A stretch of 38,611 nt of DNA, taken from the NCBI GenBank assembly GCA_005882135.1, contig VBDR01000059.1:1-38611 (forward strand), given 5' to 3'. Source of the stretch: Chloroflexota bacterium (GTDB lineage Bacteria; Chloroflexota; Dormibacteria; Dormibacterales; Dormibacteraceae). The translations under genes and the position numbers were made by a program. The notes beneath the pieces were generated by a model. It saw only the letters and a list, made by a program, of their open reading frames with translations. It did no database searches and was not told the DNA's origin. Positions 23,806 to 31,710 of this stretch are shown here, one piece after another. Each line of letters opens with the position of its first letter. Position 1 is the stretch's first letter.

Positions 23806-24915
23806 TCATCGGATTGAGTCGGCGATCGGCTGCATCGAGGTCGCGGCGGCGCGGTCATCACTGGCGAGGCTTCGCGACGACTTGGCTCGCTGCTCGTCGA
23901 TCACTTTGAGCGTCGCCGTGACCTGCGCCGCGACCTGAGACTGATTGGCGTGCGCGAGGCCGGCGAAAGCGTTGACGAAGGTGTCGTTAAGCGCATGCTT
24001 CGAGGTCGAATCTCCGGTGGCGTAGCTCACCAATGCCGCATCCTTCGCCGTCCACACGTTGTCGAACTGCGTTCCGGCGCTGTTGCCGAAGGCGGTGGCG
24101 AAGACCGTGCCGAGCAGGTCGCCGTTTGACGCCAGCGCCGCCGCCGACGCGGTCCTCTCGGCGCTCCGTCCCGCAACCACCGCGGCCGTGGCCATGGTGG
24201 CGAGGTAGGAATGCTCCTGCAGCAAATTGTTCAGCGAGACGCGAACGTCCACGGCGTGCGCCGAAGGATCACCGGGAAACTTGTCCGGAAACTTGTGCGC
24301 GATCTGGACGGCGAGGGCGTCGGCCAGGCGGGATGTCTGCGCGTAGGCGGTGTGCAGGTCCTTGTAGAACGCGGGGTACCTCTGCGCGAAGACGTCATCG
24401 ATGAAAGTCTTGTCTTCGAGAACCTGCTGCGTCGTCAGCTGCGTCACGGGATCGAGCGGCAGCTGACTCACGTCGCTCACGAGCTGAGCGAATTGCGGGA
24501 CAAAGCCATTGGTGAGGCCGGACATCGCGCCGCTTGCCTTGCCGTCGTTGTGTGTCACCACCGCGATCGCATAGTCGACGAGGTAACCGTTCTGGACGTT
24601 CCACTGCTGCGCGAGCTGCGCCGCGGCCGAATTGCCGAAGGCGCGGCGCATGAGGTCGGCGAGATCACTCGAGTTTGCCGTCAGCAGGGCTGTGTACCCC
24701 GCGTAATCGTCGGAGTGGTTCACCGCCGCAGCCGACTCCTTGGCCACGATCATCACCTGCTCGCCAAGGAGCAGGTCGAGGCGCGTGCGCAGGTCCGCGG
24801 CCTGGGTGCCGGCCACGCTGGCGGCCGGCGATGACGCGCCTGGCGTCTGGCCGCCACTCGTTGGATTGCACGCCAGGGCCAAGATCCCGAGCACCGCGAC
24901 CGCGGCGAGTCTCAA
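23806..24915 (-). CDS. Lipoprotein with two homologous alpha-helical repeats
   Basis: 369 residues from TTG 24915, with lipobox LALAC (Cys16). After a low-complexity Ala/Ser/Thr linker come two similar halves; each has a run of helices and the shared block RAFGNSAAAQLAQQWNVQNG in the first and TAFGNSAGTQFDNVWTAKDA in the second, followed by a strand with Y-A. Similar F-G-N-x-A-x-x-F-x-x-W repeats are known in Bacillales lipoproteins of unknown role. The upstream CAGAAT, 9 nt from the start, is a weak -10. Function unknown; surface-exposed by inference. Confidence 0.75.
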   Translation of the reverse strand: MRLAAVAVLGILALACNPTSGGQTPGASSPAASVAGTQAADLRTRLDLLLGEQVMIVAKESAAAVNHSDDYAGYTALLTANSSDLADLMRRAFGNSAAAQLAQQWNVQNGYLVDYAIAVVTHNDGKASGAMSGLTNGFVPQFAQLVSDVSQLPLDPVTQLTTQQVLEDKTFIDDVFAQRYPAFYKDLHTAYAQTSRLADALAVQIAHKFPDKFPGDPSAHAVDVRVSLNNLLQEHSYLATMATAAVVAGRSAERTASAAALASNGDLLGTVFATAFGNSAGTQFDNVWTAKDAALVSYATGDSTSKHALNDTFVNAFAGLAHANQSQVAAQVTATLKVIDEQRAKSSRSLASDDRAAATSMQPIADSIR

Positions 24916-24967
24916 ACCGCCGCCATTCTGAACAGGTGGGGCGGCCTGCGCGCGCCCGGCGTCGAAC

Positions 24968-24973
24968 TAGCAT
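24968..24973 (+). promoter_or_regulatory. Candidate -10 box (TAGCAT) before the exonuclease gene
   Basis: TAGCAT lies 9 nt before the TTG at 24983, with no Shine-Dalgarno. Confidence 0.35.
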
Positions 24974-24982
24974 GGTCAGGTC

Positions 24983-25849
24983 TTGCCCGAATGGCTCCTG
25001 GTCGACGGCTCGAGCATGTTTTTCAGAGCCTTTTATGCCATCCCCCAGACCATGCGCGGACCCGGAGGCGACCTGGTCAACGCGGTGCGCGGCACCCTGG
25101 ACACGCTCGCGCGGTACGTAACCGATCGCCGGCCGCGCCACCTCGCGTTCACCACGGATGAGGACTGGCGGCCCGACTGGCGCGTCGAGCTCATCCCCGG
25201 TTACAAAGAGCACCGCACCGCCGAGCCCATCCCGCCCGCCCTGATCCCTCAGGTGCCGATCATCCTCGCGTCGCTCACAGCGGTCGGGGTCGACGTCGTC
25301 GGGCTCGACGACTACGAGGCGGAGGACATCGTCGCCTCGCTTGCGGCCAGGGTGAAGACGCCGATCGAGATTGCCAGCGGCGACCGCGACCTGTTCAGCC
25401 AGGTGCGCGGAACGGATGTGGTCGTCCTCTATCCGCAGAAGGGCGGCATCGCGCTCGTGGACGAGGCTGAGGTGGCACGGCGGTACTCGATTCCGGGCCG
25501 CGCTTATGCCGACTACGCGATCCTGCGCGGTGACCCGTCGGACGGGCTGCCCGGCATTGCCGGCGTGGGCGACAAGAAAGCCGCCGAGCTGGTCACGCGG
25601 TACGGCTCTGTGGGGGCCATGCTCGAGGCCGGTGTCTTCCGCAATGCCAACGCCGAATACCTGGAGAAGGCGCTGCGGGTCGTGCCTCCCGTCCGGGATC
25701 TCCCGATCGATGTGCCGCGGGGCCGTCGGGATCGCTATCCGGATGACCCCAAGGCGGTGGACATGCTCGGCCAGAAGTATGGGATCGGGAGCTCGCTCGA
25801 AAGGCTGGTCAAGGCGCTGGCTTCGATCGCTTCGCTTACCAAAACCTGA
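24983..25849 (+). CDS. 5'-3' exonuclease / flap endonuclease (PolA N-terminal type)
   Basis: 288 residues, a stand-alone version of the 5' nuclease domain of DNA polymerase I. Metal-binding acids appear in VDGSSMFFRAFYAIP, in DDYEAEDIVASLA, and in SGDRDLFSQV; YKEHR is the arch region and the helix-hairpin-helix reads LPGIAGVGDKKAAELV. It should remove RNA primers or flaps. The start is TTG 24983; no in-frame ATG lies nearby. No polymerase domain follows. Confidence 0.9.
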   Translation: MPEWLLVDGSSMFFRAFYAIPQTMRGPGGDLVNAVRGTLDTLARYVTDRRPRHLAFTTDEDWRPDWRVELIPGYKEHRTAEPIPPALIPQVPIILASLTAVGVDVVGLDDYEAEDIVASLAARVKTPIEIASGDRDLFSQVRGTDVVVLYPQKGGIALVDEAEVARRYSIPGRAYADYAILRGDPSDGLPGIAGVGDKKAAELVTRYGSVGAMLEAGVFRNANAEYLEKALRVVPPVRDLPIDVPRGRRDRYPDDPKAVDMLGQKYGIGSSLERLVKALASIASLTKT

Positions 25850-25959
25850 TCTTTCTCTCGCGCTGATCTGACGGCGATCCGGAAACGTAGCTCTGGTCAT
25901 GACGATCACCTGGGTCATGCTTCGGCGCCGGCGTGCGCGCGGCTACATGATTTGGGCTG

Positions 25960-26139
25960 ATGGAAGTGGGCCTGTGCGCGACCTGCCGGCATTCCCGGAC
26001 CGTCAAGGGCTCGCGGAGCGTCTTCTGGATGTGCGAGCGCTCGTTGACCGACCCGTCATTTCCGCAGTACCCGCGGCTTCCGATCCTCCAGTGCCGGGGT
26101 TACGAGCCGGATCCCGCTAAGCGGCGGCCACCCGCATGA
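25960..26139 (+). CDS. Small four-cysteine protein (59 aa)
   Basis: This gene is below common length cut-offs. The 59-residue frame reads MEVGLCATCRHSRTVKGSRS at the start, then SVFWMCERSLTDPSFPQYPR and LPILQCRGYEPD. Cysteines at 6, 9, 25 and 45 with the S-x-F-W-x-C-E-R pattern match a short conserved protein I have seen in Chloroflexota- and Actinomycetota-type genomes, probably metal-binding. Its last 23 nt overlap the convergent lipoprotein gene. A longer frame starting at 25899 on the same strand has no such conservation and is taken as a shadow. Confidence 0.75.
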   Translation: MEVGLCATCRHSRTVKGSRSVFWMCERSLTDPSFPQYPRLPILQCRGYEPDPAKRRPPA

Positions 26140-27346
26140 GGCTCATCGGCCGGCCTTCGGCGGGGTCGAATTTCGCGCTCACCGAGGTGGTGGCCATGGA
26201 AATCACGGCGATGCGCCCGTCGTCACCGATCGCGTAGAGATTCTGCTCGCCGGGGCTCAAGCCAAGGCTCGAGACGCTCCAGTCGGCGAGCGCGTGCGCG
26301 CGGACCCGCAGGCTAGCGGTGTCGATCCACGCGATACCCGCAGGCCCTCCCACAACCAGAGTCGCACCGTCGGCGCTGACCACCGCGGCGTTGGCGGCGG
26401 ATGCGCTGCCGGCCACCGACATCGCCTTGTCGAACCGCGCTGTGCGCAAGACCGCGGGTGCGTCGTTGGCGCCGGGGCTGATAACCGCGACCGCCCCGGT
26501 CGCGGGGTTCACGGCGTACAAACGCGACCCGTCCCTGTTGATGGCAAGCGACCAATGCATCTCGGCGCCGGAATCGACGTATCCGTGGCCGGGCAGGTCG
26601 AGACAAAACGCGTAGGGCCCGTCCAGGCTCAGGGCGTGGATGAAGGGGCTCTCGTGCTCGCGCACGTACATGCTGAAGAGCCAGTGGCCGTCGGGAGTCG
26701 CCACTCCTGACAGCCGCGTCCCGACCATGGCTTGATTGCCGTCGCTTTTGTCGACCACGATGTTGTCATCGAGTTTGCCGCCGATGACGTCGTAAAGGCG
26801 GACGTAGTACTCCTTGCCGTTGAGGTGCTGGATCAGGTAGAGGCGATCGCCGTCGTTGCTGACGGCGTCGAACCTGAAGTAGCCACCAAGGTCGATCTTG
26901 CGCCACACCCTCGAGGTCGTCGTGTCGATGACGAGCATGTGGGTCGAGGAAGGCATGCCGTTCGCCGAGCCGTCGAATGCCTCGACGACCAGCCACTGGC
27001 CATTGGGTGAGAGACCGCCGGGCAATCCATTCGCGGTTGCCGGCGGCAGCTGGTATGTCCCCTGGAGCTGGATGGAGCTGCGCGTGGCGCCGGTCTGCGG
27101 GTCGGTGTCGATCAGCGACGTTGACACGATTGAATAGATGTGCCGCCAGTCGCCGGTGGGGACGCCCAGCGGGAGCCGCCGGTCGGTCGAGTGCGAACGT
27201 GAGTCGATGACCGAAACGAGCTGCGAGCCGCGAGCGGTGACGGCCTCATAGAGCTTGTCGCTGCGCGTCGGTCGCAACAGCTCCTGTGTCCCGCCGCAAC
27301 CAGCCACCAGAACCCCCAGGCAGATCAGCGCGCCAACCATTCGCAT
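26117..27346 (-). CDS. Lipoprotein with beta-propeller-like repeats
   Basis: 409 residues from ATG 27346, supported by AGGTGA upstream; an upstream ATG at 27382 is less likely because it would extend the signal peptide. Lipobox LVAGC ends the signal peptide. The mature part shows repeated strands of the type D-G-x-x-L-Y-x-I/V (SNDGDRLYLIQ, NRDGSRLYAVN, GEQNLYAIGDDGRIAVIS) typical of six- or seven-bladed propellers. It is probably surface-exposed and may bind a ligand; no enzyme motif is visible. It follows the anti-sigma gene (27393-28181) by 46 nt in the same direction, so it is a candidate output or accessory of that sigma operon. Confidence 0.72.
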   Translation of the reverse strand: MRMVGALICLGVLVAGCGGTQELLRPTRSDKLYEAVTARGSQLVSVIDSRSHSTDRRLPLGVPTGDWRHIYSIVSTSLIDTDPQTGATRSSIQLQGTYQLPPATANGLPGGLSPNGQWLVVEAFDGSANGMPSSTHMLVIDTTTSRVWRKIDLGGYFRFDAVSNDGDRLYLIQHLNGKEYYVRLYDVIGGKLDDNIVVDKSDGNQAMVGTRLSGVATPDGHWLFSMYVREHESPFIHALSLDGPYAFCLDLPGHGYVDSGAEMHWSLAINRDGSRLYAVNPATGAVAVISPGANDAPAVLRTARFDKAMSVAGSASAANAAVVSADGATLVVGGPAGIAWIDTASLRVRAHALADWSVSSLGLSPGEQNLYAIGDDGRIAVISMATTSVSAKFDPAEGRPMSLMRVAAA

Positions 27347-27392
27347 GCTCTTCACCTCGTCTCCCATACACCGCACGCACAATGCTGGTTCC

Positions 27393-28181
27393 TCAGCTCA
27401 GTGAGCCCGCGAGCTCCAGCGCCTGGCTCTTGGTCATGTCACCCTCGATGCGGATGACCGTCCCGTTGTCGTCGAAGATCAGGGTGTTCGTGGCCAGGCG
27501 CAGCCTTTCGTAGTGAGCGTCGCCGTTGGCGTCGGCGAACACGAAGTCATGCGGGCTGCCCGAGATCCAGTAACCAGGACGCCCCTTGACGGTGACGTCC
27601 TCGATCGTCACGCCCGGCCCGAGCATCTTTTGGAAGAAAACCTCGTTGACCTTGCCCCTGGCTTCGGTCACGAGGACAGAAACGCCAGTCTGCCCTGAGA
27701 CCCGGAAGTCCGGCCGCTGGGCATACACCAGCGTCACCTCGCCTCCAGAGGGCCCGTCCGGCGGCTCCTTCACGTAGACCTCGTCCGGCTGGCCGAGCGA
27801 GGGTGGGACCTCGATCTTCCACGCGAGCTGGCTTTGCGCGTTTTCGAGGGTCGTTGGGGTGCCGAGGCCCAAGCGCTCGCCGAGGGGTCCGGGGGGGAGG
27901 GGCAAAGGGGTGGGCGGATTCTGGACGCGCTGGATCGTGGTGTGCAGGTTCAGCCAGCGGGCGATCGCCTCGCGGGAGGGTGTGTAGGCGAGGAGGGTGG
28001 CGACGATCAGCAGGGCGGCTGCGGCGGCGAGAATCCACCGGTTGTTGGCCGGCCGGCGCCCCCGCCTTGCGGCTTCGCGGGACACGACCCCATGCGTGGG
28101 GAGAGCCACTTTCAGCGTTGGGGTGAGCGGCCAATCGATGGCCGGCGCCAGGGCGGCCAGCTGTTCTTCGAGGTCAGGCAT
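27393..28181 (-). CDS. Membrane-anchored anti-sigma factor
   Basis: 262 residues. Its start overlaps the sigma stop by 8 nt, the standard arrangement. A cytoplasmic N-terminus of about 45 residues precedes one membrane segment (WILAAAAALLIVATLLAY, near residues 49-66). The external part has the DUF4367-like pattern LVYAQRPDF, GYWISGSPHDFVFADANGD and LIFDDNGTVIRIEGDMTK. The cytoplasmic part lacks the HxxxCxxC zinc motif. By overlap it should control the ECF sigma factor at 28174. Confidence 0.82.
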   Translation of the reverse strand: MPDLEEQLAALAPAIDWPLTPTLKVALPTHGVVSREAARRGRRPANNRWILAAAAALLIVATLLAYTPSREAIARWLNLHTTIQRVQNPPTPLPLPPGPLGERLGLGTPTTLENAQSQLAWKIEVPPSLGQPDEVYVKEPPDGPSGGEVTLVYAQRPDFRVSGQTGVSVLVTEARGKVNEVFFQKMLGPGVTIEDVTVKGRPGYWISGSPHDFVFADANGDAHYERLRLATNTLIFDDNGTVIRIEGDMTKSQALELAGSLS

Positions 28182-28737
28182 TCGCCGCCTCCTCGACCCG
28201 CGCCCTCAGCCTGGCCAGCGCCCTCGAGAGCCTCGACTTCACCGTGCCTTCGGGAATCCCCAGCGCGGCCGCCGTCTCCTCACCGCTCAGCTCCAGAAAA
28301 TAGCGGCTCGCGATCACCGTCCGGTCCTCATCGCTGAGCGCGTTGACCAGCGCGAGCAGTCGCTGGCGTTCATCGGAAGCGAGGGCGACCGCCTCGGGGG
28401 ACGGGGCCGCATCCCCCGGGCGGAAGCCTTCGGTCAGCCGAAGCTCGAGCTGGCGGCGCCGACCTGACGAGCGCACCCGGTTGCGAGCCTCGTTGGCCAC
28501 GATCCGCAAGAGCCACGGCCGGAGGTCGGCGCCGGGGCGAAAACGGTCAAGCGCCCGGTAGGCCTTGACGAACCCCTCCTGCGCCGCATCCTCGGCATCC
28601 GCGGACGAACCCGTGATGACGTAGGCGGTGCGGAACGCGATCTGCTGGTAGCGCTGCACGATCTCCTCGTAGGCGGCCGAATCCCCGCGCAGGGCGCGCG
28701 TGATCAACTCGGAATCGTCCGCTGGCCGGCCCTCCAT
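28174..28737 (-). CDS. ECF RNA polymerase sigma factor
   Basis: 187 residues. Sigma-2 is EEIVQRYQQIAFRTAYVITG and DAEDAAQEGFVKAYRALDRF, and LRPWLLRIVANEARNRVR marks region 2.4. Sigma-4 shows LSDEDRTVIASRYFLELSGE and ALGIPEGTVKSRLSRALARL. A basic linker between the two ends in a Pro-rich stretch. The ATG at 28737 has no Shine-Dalgarno. Divergent from another ECF gene whose start is 85 bp away. Confidence 0.92.
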   Translation of the reverse strand: MEGRPADDSELITRALRGDSAAYEEIVQRYQQIAFRTAYVITGSSADAEDAAQEGFVKAYRALDRFRPGADLRPWLLRIVANEARNRVRSSGRRRQLELRLTEGFRPGDAAPSPEAVALASDERQRLLALVNALSDEDRTVIASRYFLELSGEETAAALGIPEGTVKSRLSRALARLRARVEEAANA

Positions 28738-28738
28738 C

Positions 28739-28777
28739 GGAACGCATCTTCTACACCAGGGGTCGCATCATGGTTCC
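28739..28777. promoter_or_regulatory. Possible divergent ECF-type promoters
   Basis: On the plus strand GGAAC (28739-28743) is followed after 17 nt by GGTC, the pattern of ECF promoters (GGAAC / CGTC). On the minus strand GGAACC (28777-28772) is followed after about 16 nt by TGTAGA. Both readings share the same 40 bp, so the two sigma operons could be cross-regulated. The match is by eye only. Confidence 0.3.
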
Positions 28778-28822
28778 GATTCCCTTGCAACCAGATGGCG
28801 CCAGGTGGTGTTCAGGAGGGTG

Positions 28823-29338
28823 ATGGAGGTTACGGAACGCGCCTTCGAGCGCCTGGTTCGAGATCACCAGGACCGCATTTTCGCGCTCGGGCTGGCCCTG
28901 ACGGGCAACCGGCACGACGCGGAGGAGGTCGCGCAGGACACCTTCTTGCGAGCCTACCGCGCCCTGGTCACCTATGCGCCTGAACGGGTCCGGGATCTCA
29001 AACAGAAGGCGTGGCTGCACCAGATCGCGGTCAACGTTGTGAGGAACCGGGTCCGGGGCAACCGGCCGCGGCTCGTCGAACTGAACGGCAGCGAGCCCGA
29101 CGCGCGCACGGGTCCCGAGGAGGACGTGATGCGGAAAGCGGAGATCGACGAGCTGGCCGCCCGGGTCGCGTGCCTGCCGCCGCGATACCGGGAGGCGGTC
29201 GTCTTGCGTCACGTGCAGGAGCTGTCGTACGCCGAAGTCGCTGACGCGCTTGGCCAACCCGTGGGGACGGTCAAAGCCAACGTGCATCGCGGCCTGAAAT
29301 TGTTGAGAGGAGATGACCATGGCGACGGTGATGTTTGA
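28823..29338 (+). CDS. ECF RNA polymerase sigma factor linked to alkylation repair
   Basis: 171 residues from ATG 28823, with AGGAGGG upstream. Sigma-2 is RAFERLVRDHQDRIFALGLA and DAEEVAQDTFLRAYRALVTY; region 2.4 is WLHQIAVNVVRNRVRG; sigma-4 is CLPPRYREAVVLRHVQELSY with AEVADALGQPVGTVKANVHR. Its 3' end overlaps the methyltransferase/Ada fusion by 20 nt, where an anti-sigma gene normally sits. The downstream fusion is therefore a candidate sensor or controller of this sigma factor. Confidence 0.92.
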   Translation: MEVTERAFERLVRDHQDRIFALGLALTGNRHDAEEVAQDTFLRAYRALVTYAPERVRDLKQKAWLHQIAVNVVRNRVRGNRPRLVELNGSEPDARTGPEEDVMRKAEIDELAARVACLPPRYREAVVLRHVQELSYAEVADALGQPVGTVKANVHRGLKLLRGDDHGDGDV

Positions 29339-30089
29339 TCTCAAGCGGCTCGGCGATGTGAAGGCGCCGCCTGGCTTTGCCGAGCGGGTGCTGGCGCAAG
29401 CCGGGATGGCGGATTCGTACGCGGTGTTCGAAACGGTGCTCGGGCCCGTGTACGTGGCCTGGAACCGGCTTGGCGTCTCGGCGGCGATGCGGAGCAAGTC
29501 GTCCGCGGAGTTCGAGCAGTGGTTCCGCGAGGACATTGGTCGCCGGTTGGTGCAAGCCGATCCGCCCGCCGGCCTGGCGTCGAGGATCGAGGACCAGCTG
29601 CAGGGCAAACGGCGGATGCAGTTCGACCTCCGTGGCCTGACGCCGTTTTCGCAGGCGGTGCTGCGGAAGACTCTGGAGATCCCGCGCGGCCAGGTGAGGC
29701 CATATGGATGGATCGCGCGCGAGATCGGGCACCCGGCGGCGGTGCGCGCGGTCGGGACCGCGCTGGCCAACAACCCGATCCCCTACTTCATCCCGTGCCA
29801 CCGCGTGATTCGGTCGGACGGCGTGATCGGCAACTACGGCGGCGGCGGGCCGGAGGCGAAGAAGAACATCCTGACGCTCGAGGGCGTGCAGCTGAAACGA
29901 CTCCAGGACCTCGCGCGCGCCGGCCTTCGATACGAGGGTGTGCGCAGCACCAGGGTGTTCTGCTTCCCGACCTGCTACCACGGACGCGCCGCGCGGCAGG
30001 AAAACTTCGTCTTTTTCCACGACGAGAGCGAGGCTCGCGCTGCCGGCTATCGGCCGTGCAAGCACTGCCGCCCCGCGGAGGTTGCCTAG
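29319..30089 (+). CDS. O6-methylguanine-DNA methyltransferase fused to a C-terminal Ada zinc domain
   Basis: 256 residues from ATG 29319 (GAGAGGAG at 6-7 nt). The first 30 residues (LGDVKAPPGFAERVLAQAG) resemble the leader of sigma-linked anti-sigma proteins. Next comes a methyltransferase N-domain (YAVFETVLGPVYVAWNRLGV), then the active DNA-repair domain with PYFIPCHRVI (acceptor Cys160), and finally an Ada-type zinc domain: C215-x3-C219 and C247-x2-C250 in RVFCFPTCYHGRAARQENF and GYRPCKHCRP. In E. coli Ada the zinc domain is at the N-terminus and is followed by an AraC helix-turn-helix; here the order is reversed and the DNA-binding module is absent. The zinc domain should accept methyl groups from phosphotriesters, and the ECF gene next to it could supply the missing transcription function. 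Confidence 0.9.
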   Translation: MATVMFDLKRLGDVKAPPGFAERVLAQAGMADSYAVFETVLGPVYVAWNRLGVSAAMRSKSSAEFEQWFREDIGRRLVQADPPAGLASRIEDQLQGKRRMQFDLRGLTPFSQAVLRKTLEIPRGQVRPYGWIAREIGHPAAVRAVGTALANNPIPYFIPCHRVIRSDGVIGNYGGGGPEAKKNILTLEGVQLKRLQDLARAGLRYEGVRSTRVFCFPTCYHGRAARQENFVFFHDESEARAAGYRPCKHCRPAEVA

Positions 30090-30808
30090 TCGGTGAGCGG
30101 GCCGACACTGGCCGCCAGGGGCGAGCCGCGCAGATGCATGCGGTGCGCTCGCGAGAGGCCGCCGTCGAAATTGATCGCCTTGCCATCGTGATACCGGAGC
30201 GGTGTCGCGCCGCGGTGGGGCGTGTGGCCGAACACCACGCGCCGCGAGCCTGTGAGCTCCAGCCAGCGGTCGAGCCGCGCCGGCTGGGTGGCGAAGATGT
30301 TCGGGCCACTCAGCACGTCCCACAGTGCCGGCTCGCCACCGGTCTCCAACAGGTCGCGTACTCGCTGGTTGATCGTGGGAACGAGGTCTGGCCCGACGGC
30401 TGAAACCAGGTCGAGGTAGCGATCGTTGCCGCAATGCTGGAGGAGCGTTCGGTCGGGTAGACCGATGAGCGCCGGCCTGCCGCGCAGCCACTGCTGCAGA
30501 GGTTCGTCACGGCGCAGCTCGTCCAGGTCGTGGCGCTGGCCACCGATGCTGATCCAGAAGCCGATGCGGGTGGCGTCGCGCAGCGCCCAGAGCATCGCCG
30601 CTTCGTGATTGCCCAGCAGCACCTCCGAGTTTTGGCGATCGCGCGCGTAACGCAGACATCCGACGCCAAACGCCCCGTAGTCGACGAGGTCGCCGAGGAA
30701 GATCGTGCGCCAGTCGTCGGCGGGATAGGGCTTCAGCGCCGCGAAGAGACGCTCGATGTCGCCGTGGACGTCGCCGACGATCAGGACTGGTAGGTCGCCG
30801 CCGGCCAC
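30086..30808 (-). CDS. Metallophosphoesterase (calcineurin-like)
   Basis: 240 residues with the full metal-binding set in order: LIVGDVHGDIERL, FLGDLVDYG, LLGNHEAAML, and VFGHTPHRG. The family includes Ser/Thr phosphatases and diadenosine-tetraphosphatase-like enzymes; the substrate is not defined. GTG start at 30808 with TAGCAT 6 nt upstream and no Shine-Dalgarno. Its 3' end overlaps the convergent methyltransferase gene by 4 nt. Confidence 0.88.
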   Translation of the reverse strand: MAGGDLPVLIVGDVHGDIERLFAALKPYPADDWRTIFLGDLVDYGAFGVGCLRYARDRQNSEVLLGNHEAAMLWALRDATRIGFWISIGGQRHDLDELRRDEPLQQWLRGRPALIGLPDRTLLQHCGNDRYLDLVSAVGPDLVPTINQRVRDLLETGGEPALWDVLSGPNIFATQPARLDRWLELTGSRRVVFGHTPHRGATPLRYHDGKAINFDGGLSRAHRMHLRGSPLAASVGPLTD

Positions 30809-30814
30809 GTTTCG

Positions 30815-30820
30815 ATGCTA
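30815..30820 (-). promoter_or_regulatory. -10 box (TAGCAT) for leaderless metallophosphoesterase gene
   Basis: TAGCAT lies 6 nt before the GTG at 30808 on the minus strand. Confidence 0.45.
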
Positions 30821-30875
30821 ACGGGCAGCCGTCAGGGCGGGATTGGAGGGGTTGGGTAAAATTCCGTACGCGCGT

Positions 30876-30953
30876 AGGGGCGTAGCTCAGCCTGGTCAGA
30901 GCATCGGTCTCCAAAACCGAGGGCCGAGGGTTCGAATCCTTCCGCCCCTGCCA
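30876..30953 (+). tRNA. tRNA-Trp (CCA anticodon)
   Basis: A full cloverleaf is present: acceptor AGGGGCG pairs with CGCCCCT, anticodon stem TCGGT pairs with ACCGA around the loop CTCCAAA (anticodon CCA), and the T arm contains GGTTCGAAT. CCA is encoded at 30951-30953. The discriminator base is G, as expected for bacterial tRNA-Trp. Confidence 0.96.
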
Positions 30954-31040
30954 ATTTCTTCAGCACCGGCGGGTACCGCTGGATGGGGCCTCGTTCACGA
31001 AGTAAATAAATCGGATCTTGGTGGATCCAGGAGGCCCGCG

Positions 31041-31376
31041 ATGAGCAAGCAGATAACGACTCGGTGGTACATCGGCGCGTGGGTGGTAGCGGTGCTTGTT
31101 GGCATTGCGACGGGGCTCATGGCCCGCGGAGCTCCAGCGGGCAGTCCGCCTCCTGCGGTGGCCATCCTTTCGCTGGTTCTCGTCGCCTGCGGGATCGTGA
31201 TGTTCGTGATGTGGATTGGGGCCCTTATCAAGCTGGCCCAGCAGCACGCCTGGGGATGGTTTGTCGCCGTGCTGATCCTGCAGCTGATTTTCCTGGGCAT
31301 CATCGGCATGGCGGCGTACGCGATCGCCGGTCCCCAAGACACCGACGAGGTGGTCACCAGGCCGACAACCACCTAG
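31041..31376 (+). CDS. Small membrane protein of unknown function
   Basis: 111 residues from ATG 31041 with AGGAGG 7 nt upstream. Three membrane segments (residues about 9-29, 40-62, 72-95) and a short polar tail. No named domain recognised. It lies between tRNA-Trp and tRNA-Ile and is followed by a strong hairpin, so it forms its own unit. Confidence 0.75.
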   Translation: MSKQITTRWYIGAWVVAVLVGIATGLMARGAPAGSPPPAVAILSLVLVACGIVMFVMWIGALIKLAQQHAWGWFVAVLILQLIFLGIIGMAAYAIAGPQDTDEVVTRPTTT

Positions 31377-31399
31377 GCATCGGCGCTCATCCCTCCGGC

Positions 31400-31432
31400 G
31401 GCTGGCCGGCTCCCTCGGGAGTCTGGCCAGCC
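31400..31432 (+). terminator. Nested hairpin before tRNA-Ile
   Basis: GGCTGGCC (31400-31407) pairs with GGCCAGCC (31425-31432), and inside it CTCCC pairs with GGGAG. The long perfect stem 23 nt after the membrane-protein stop is a likely terminator or transcript end, although only a few T residues follow. Confidence 0.6.
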
Positions 31433-31509
31433 CGTCTTCCGGCCTTCGTAAAATCAAGCGACCCTCTAGACTCCGTGGGTCCGGCGTCAAGGGTCGTTTT
31501 CTTGGTCTG

Positions 31510-31585
31510 GGGCCGCTAGCTCAACTGGCAGAGCGCCGTGCTGATAACGCGGAGGTAGGTGGTTCGAGTCCACCGCGGCCCACCA
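31510..31585 (+). tRNA. tRNA-Ile (GAT anticodon), intact attachment-site gene
   Basis: Acceptor GGGCCGC pairs with GCGGCCC; anticodon stem CCGTG pairs with CGCGG around CTGATAA (anticodon GAT); T arm GGTTCGAGTCC; discriminator A; encoded CCA at 31583-31585. Four partial copies of its 3' half follow downstream, from the 3' anticodon-stem strand to CCA, so this gene marks the left end of a tandem integration array. Confidence 0.97.
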
Positions 31586-31710
31586 CAGTTTTCGAAACTC
31601 CCGCCATTTGGGCCCGGATGGTCGCATCTGGACTCACCGATACAGCCAATCGGGCTCACATGGTCGCTGGAACAAGCCGCCCGGCGGCGGCGGATTTCGC
31701 TGCGCGGCCC

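Noticed and set aside
25899-26120. A 73-aa frame beside the exonuclease gene
   Set aside because: It is Arg-rich and without conserved pattern, while a different frame over the same DNA encodes the four-cysteine protein.
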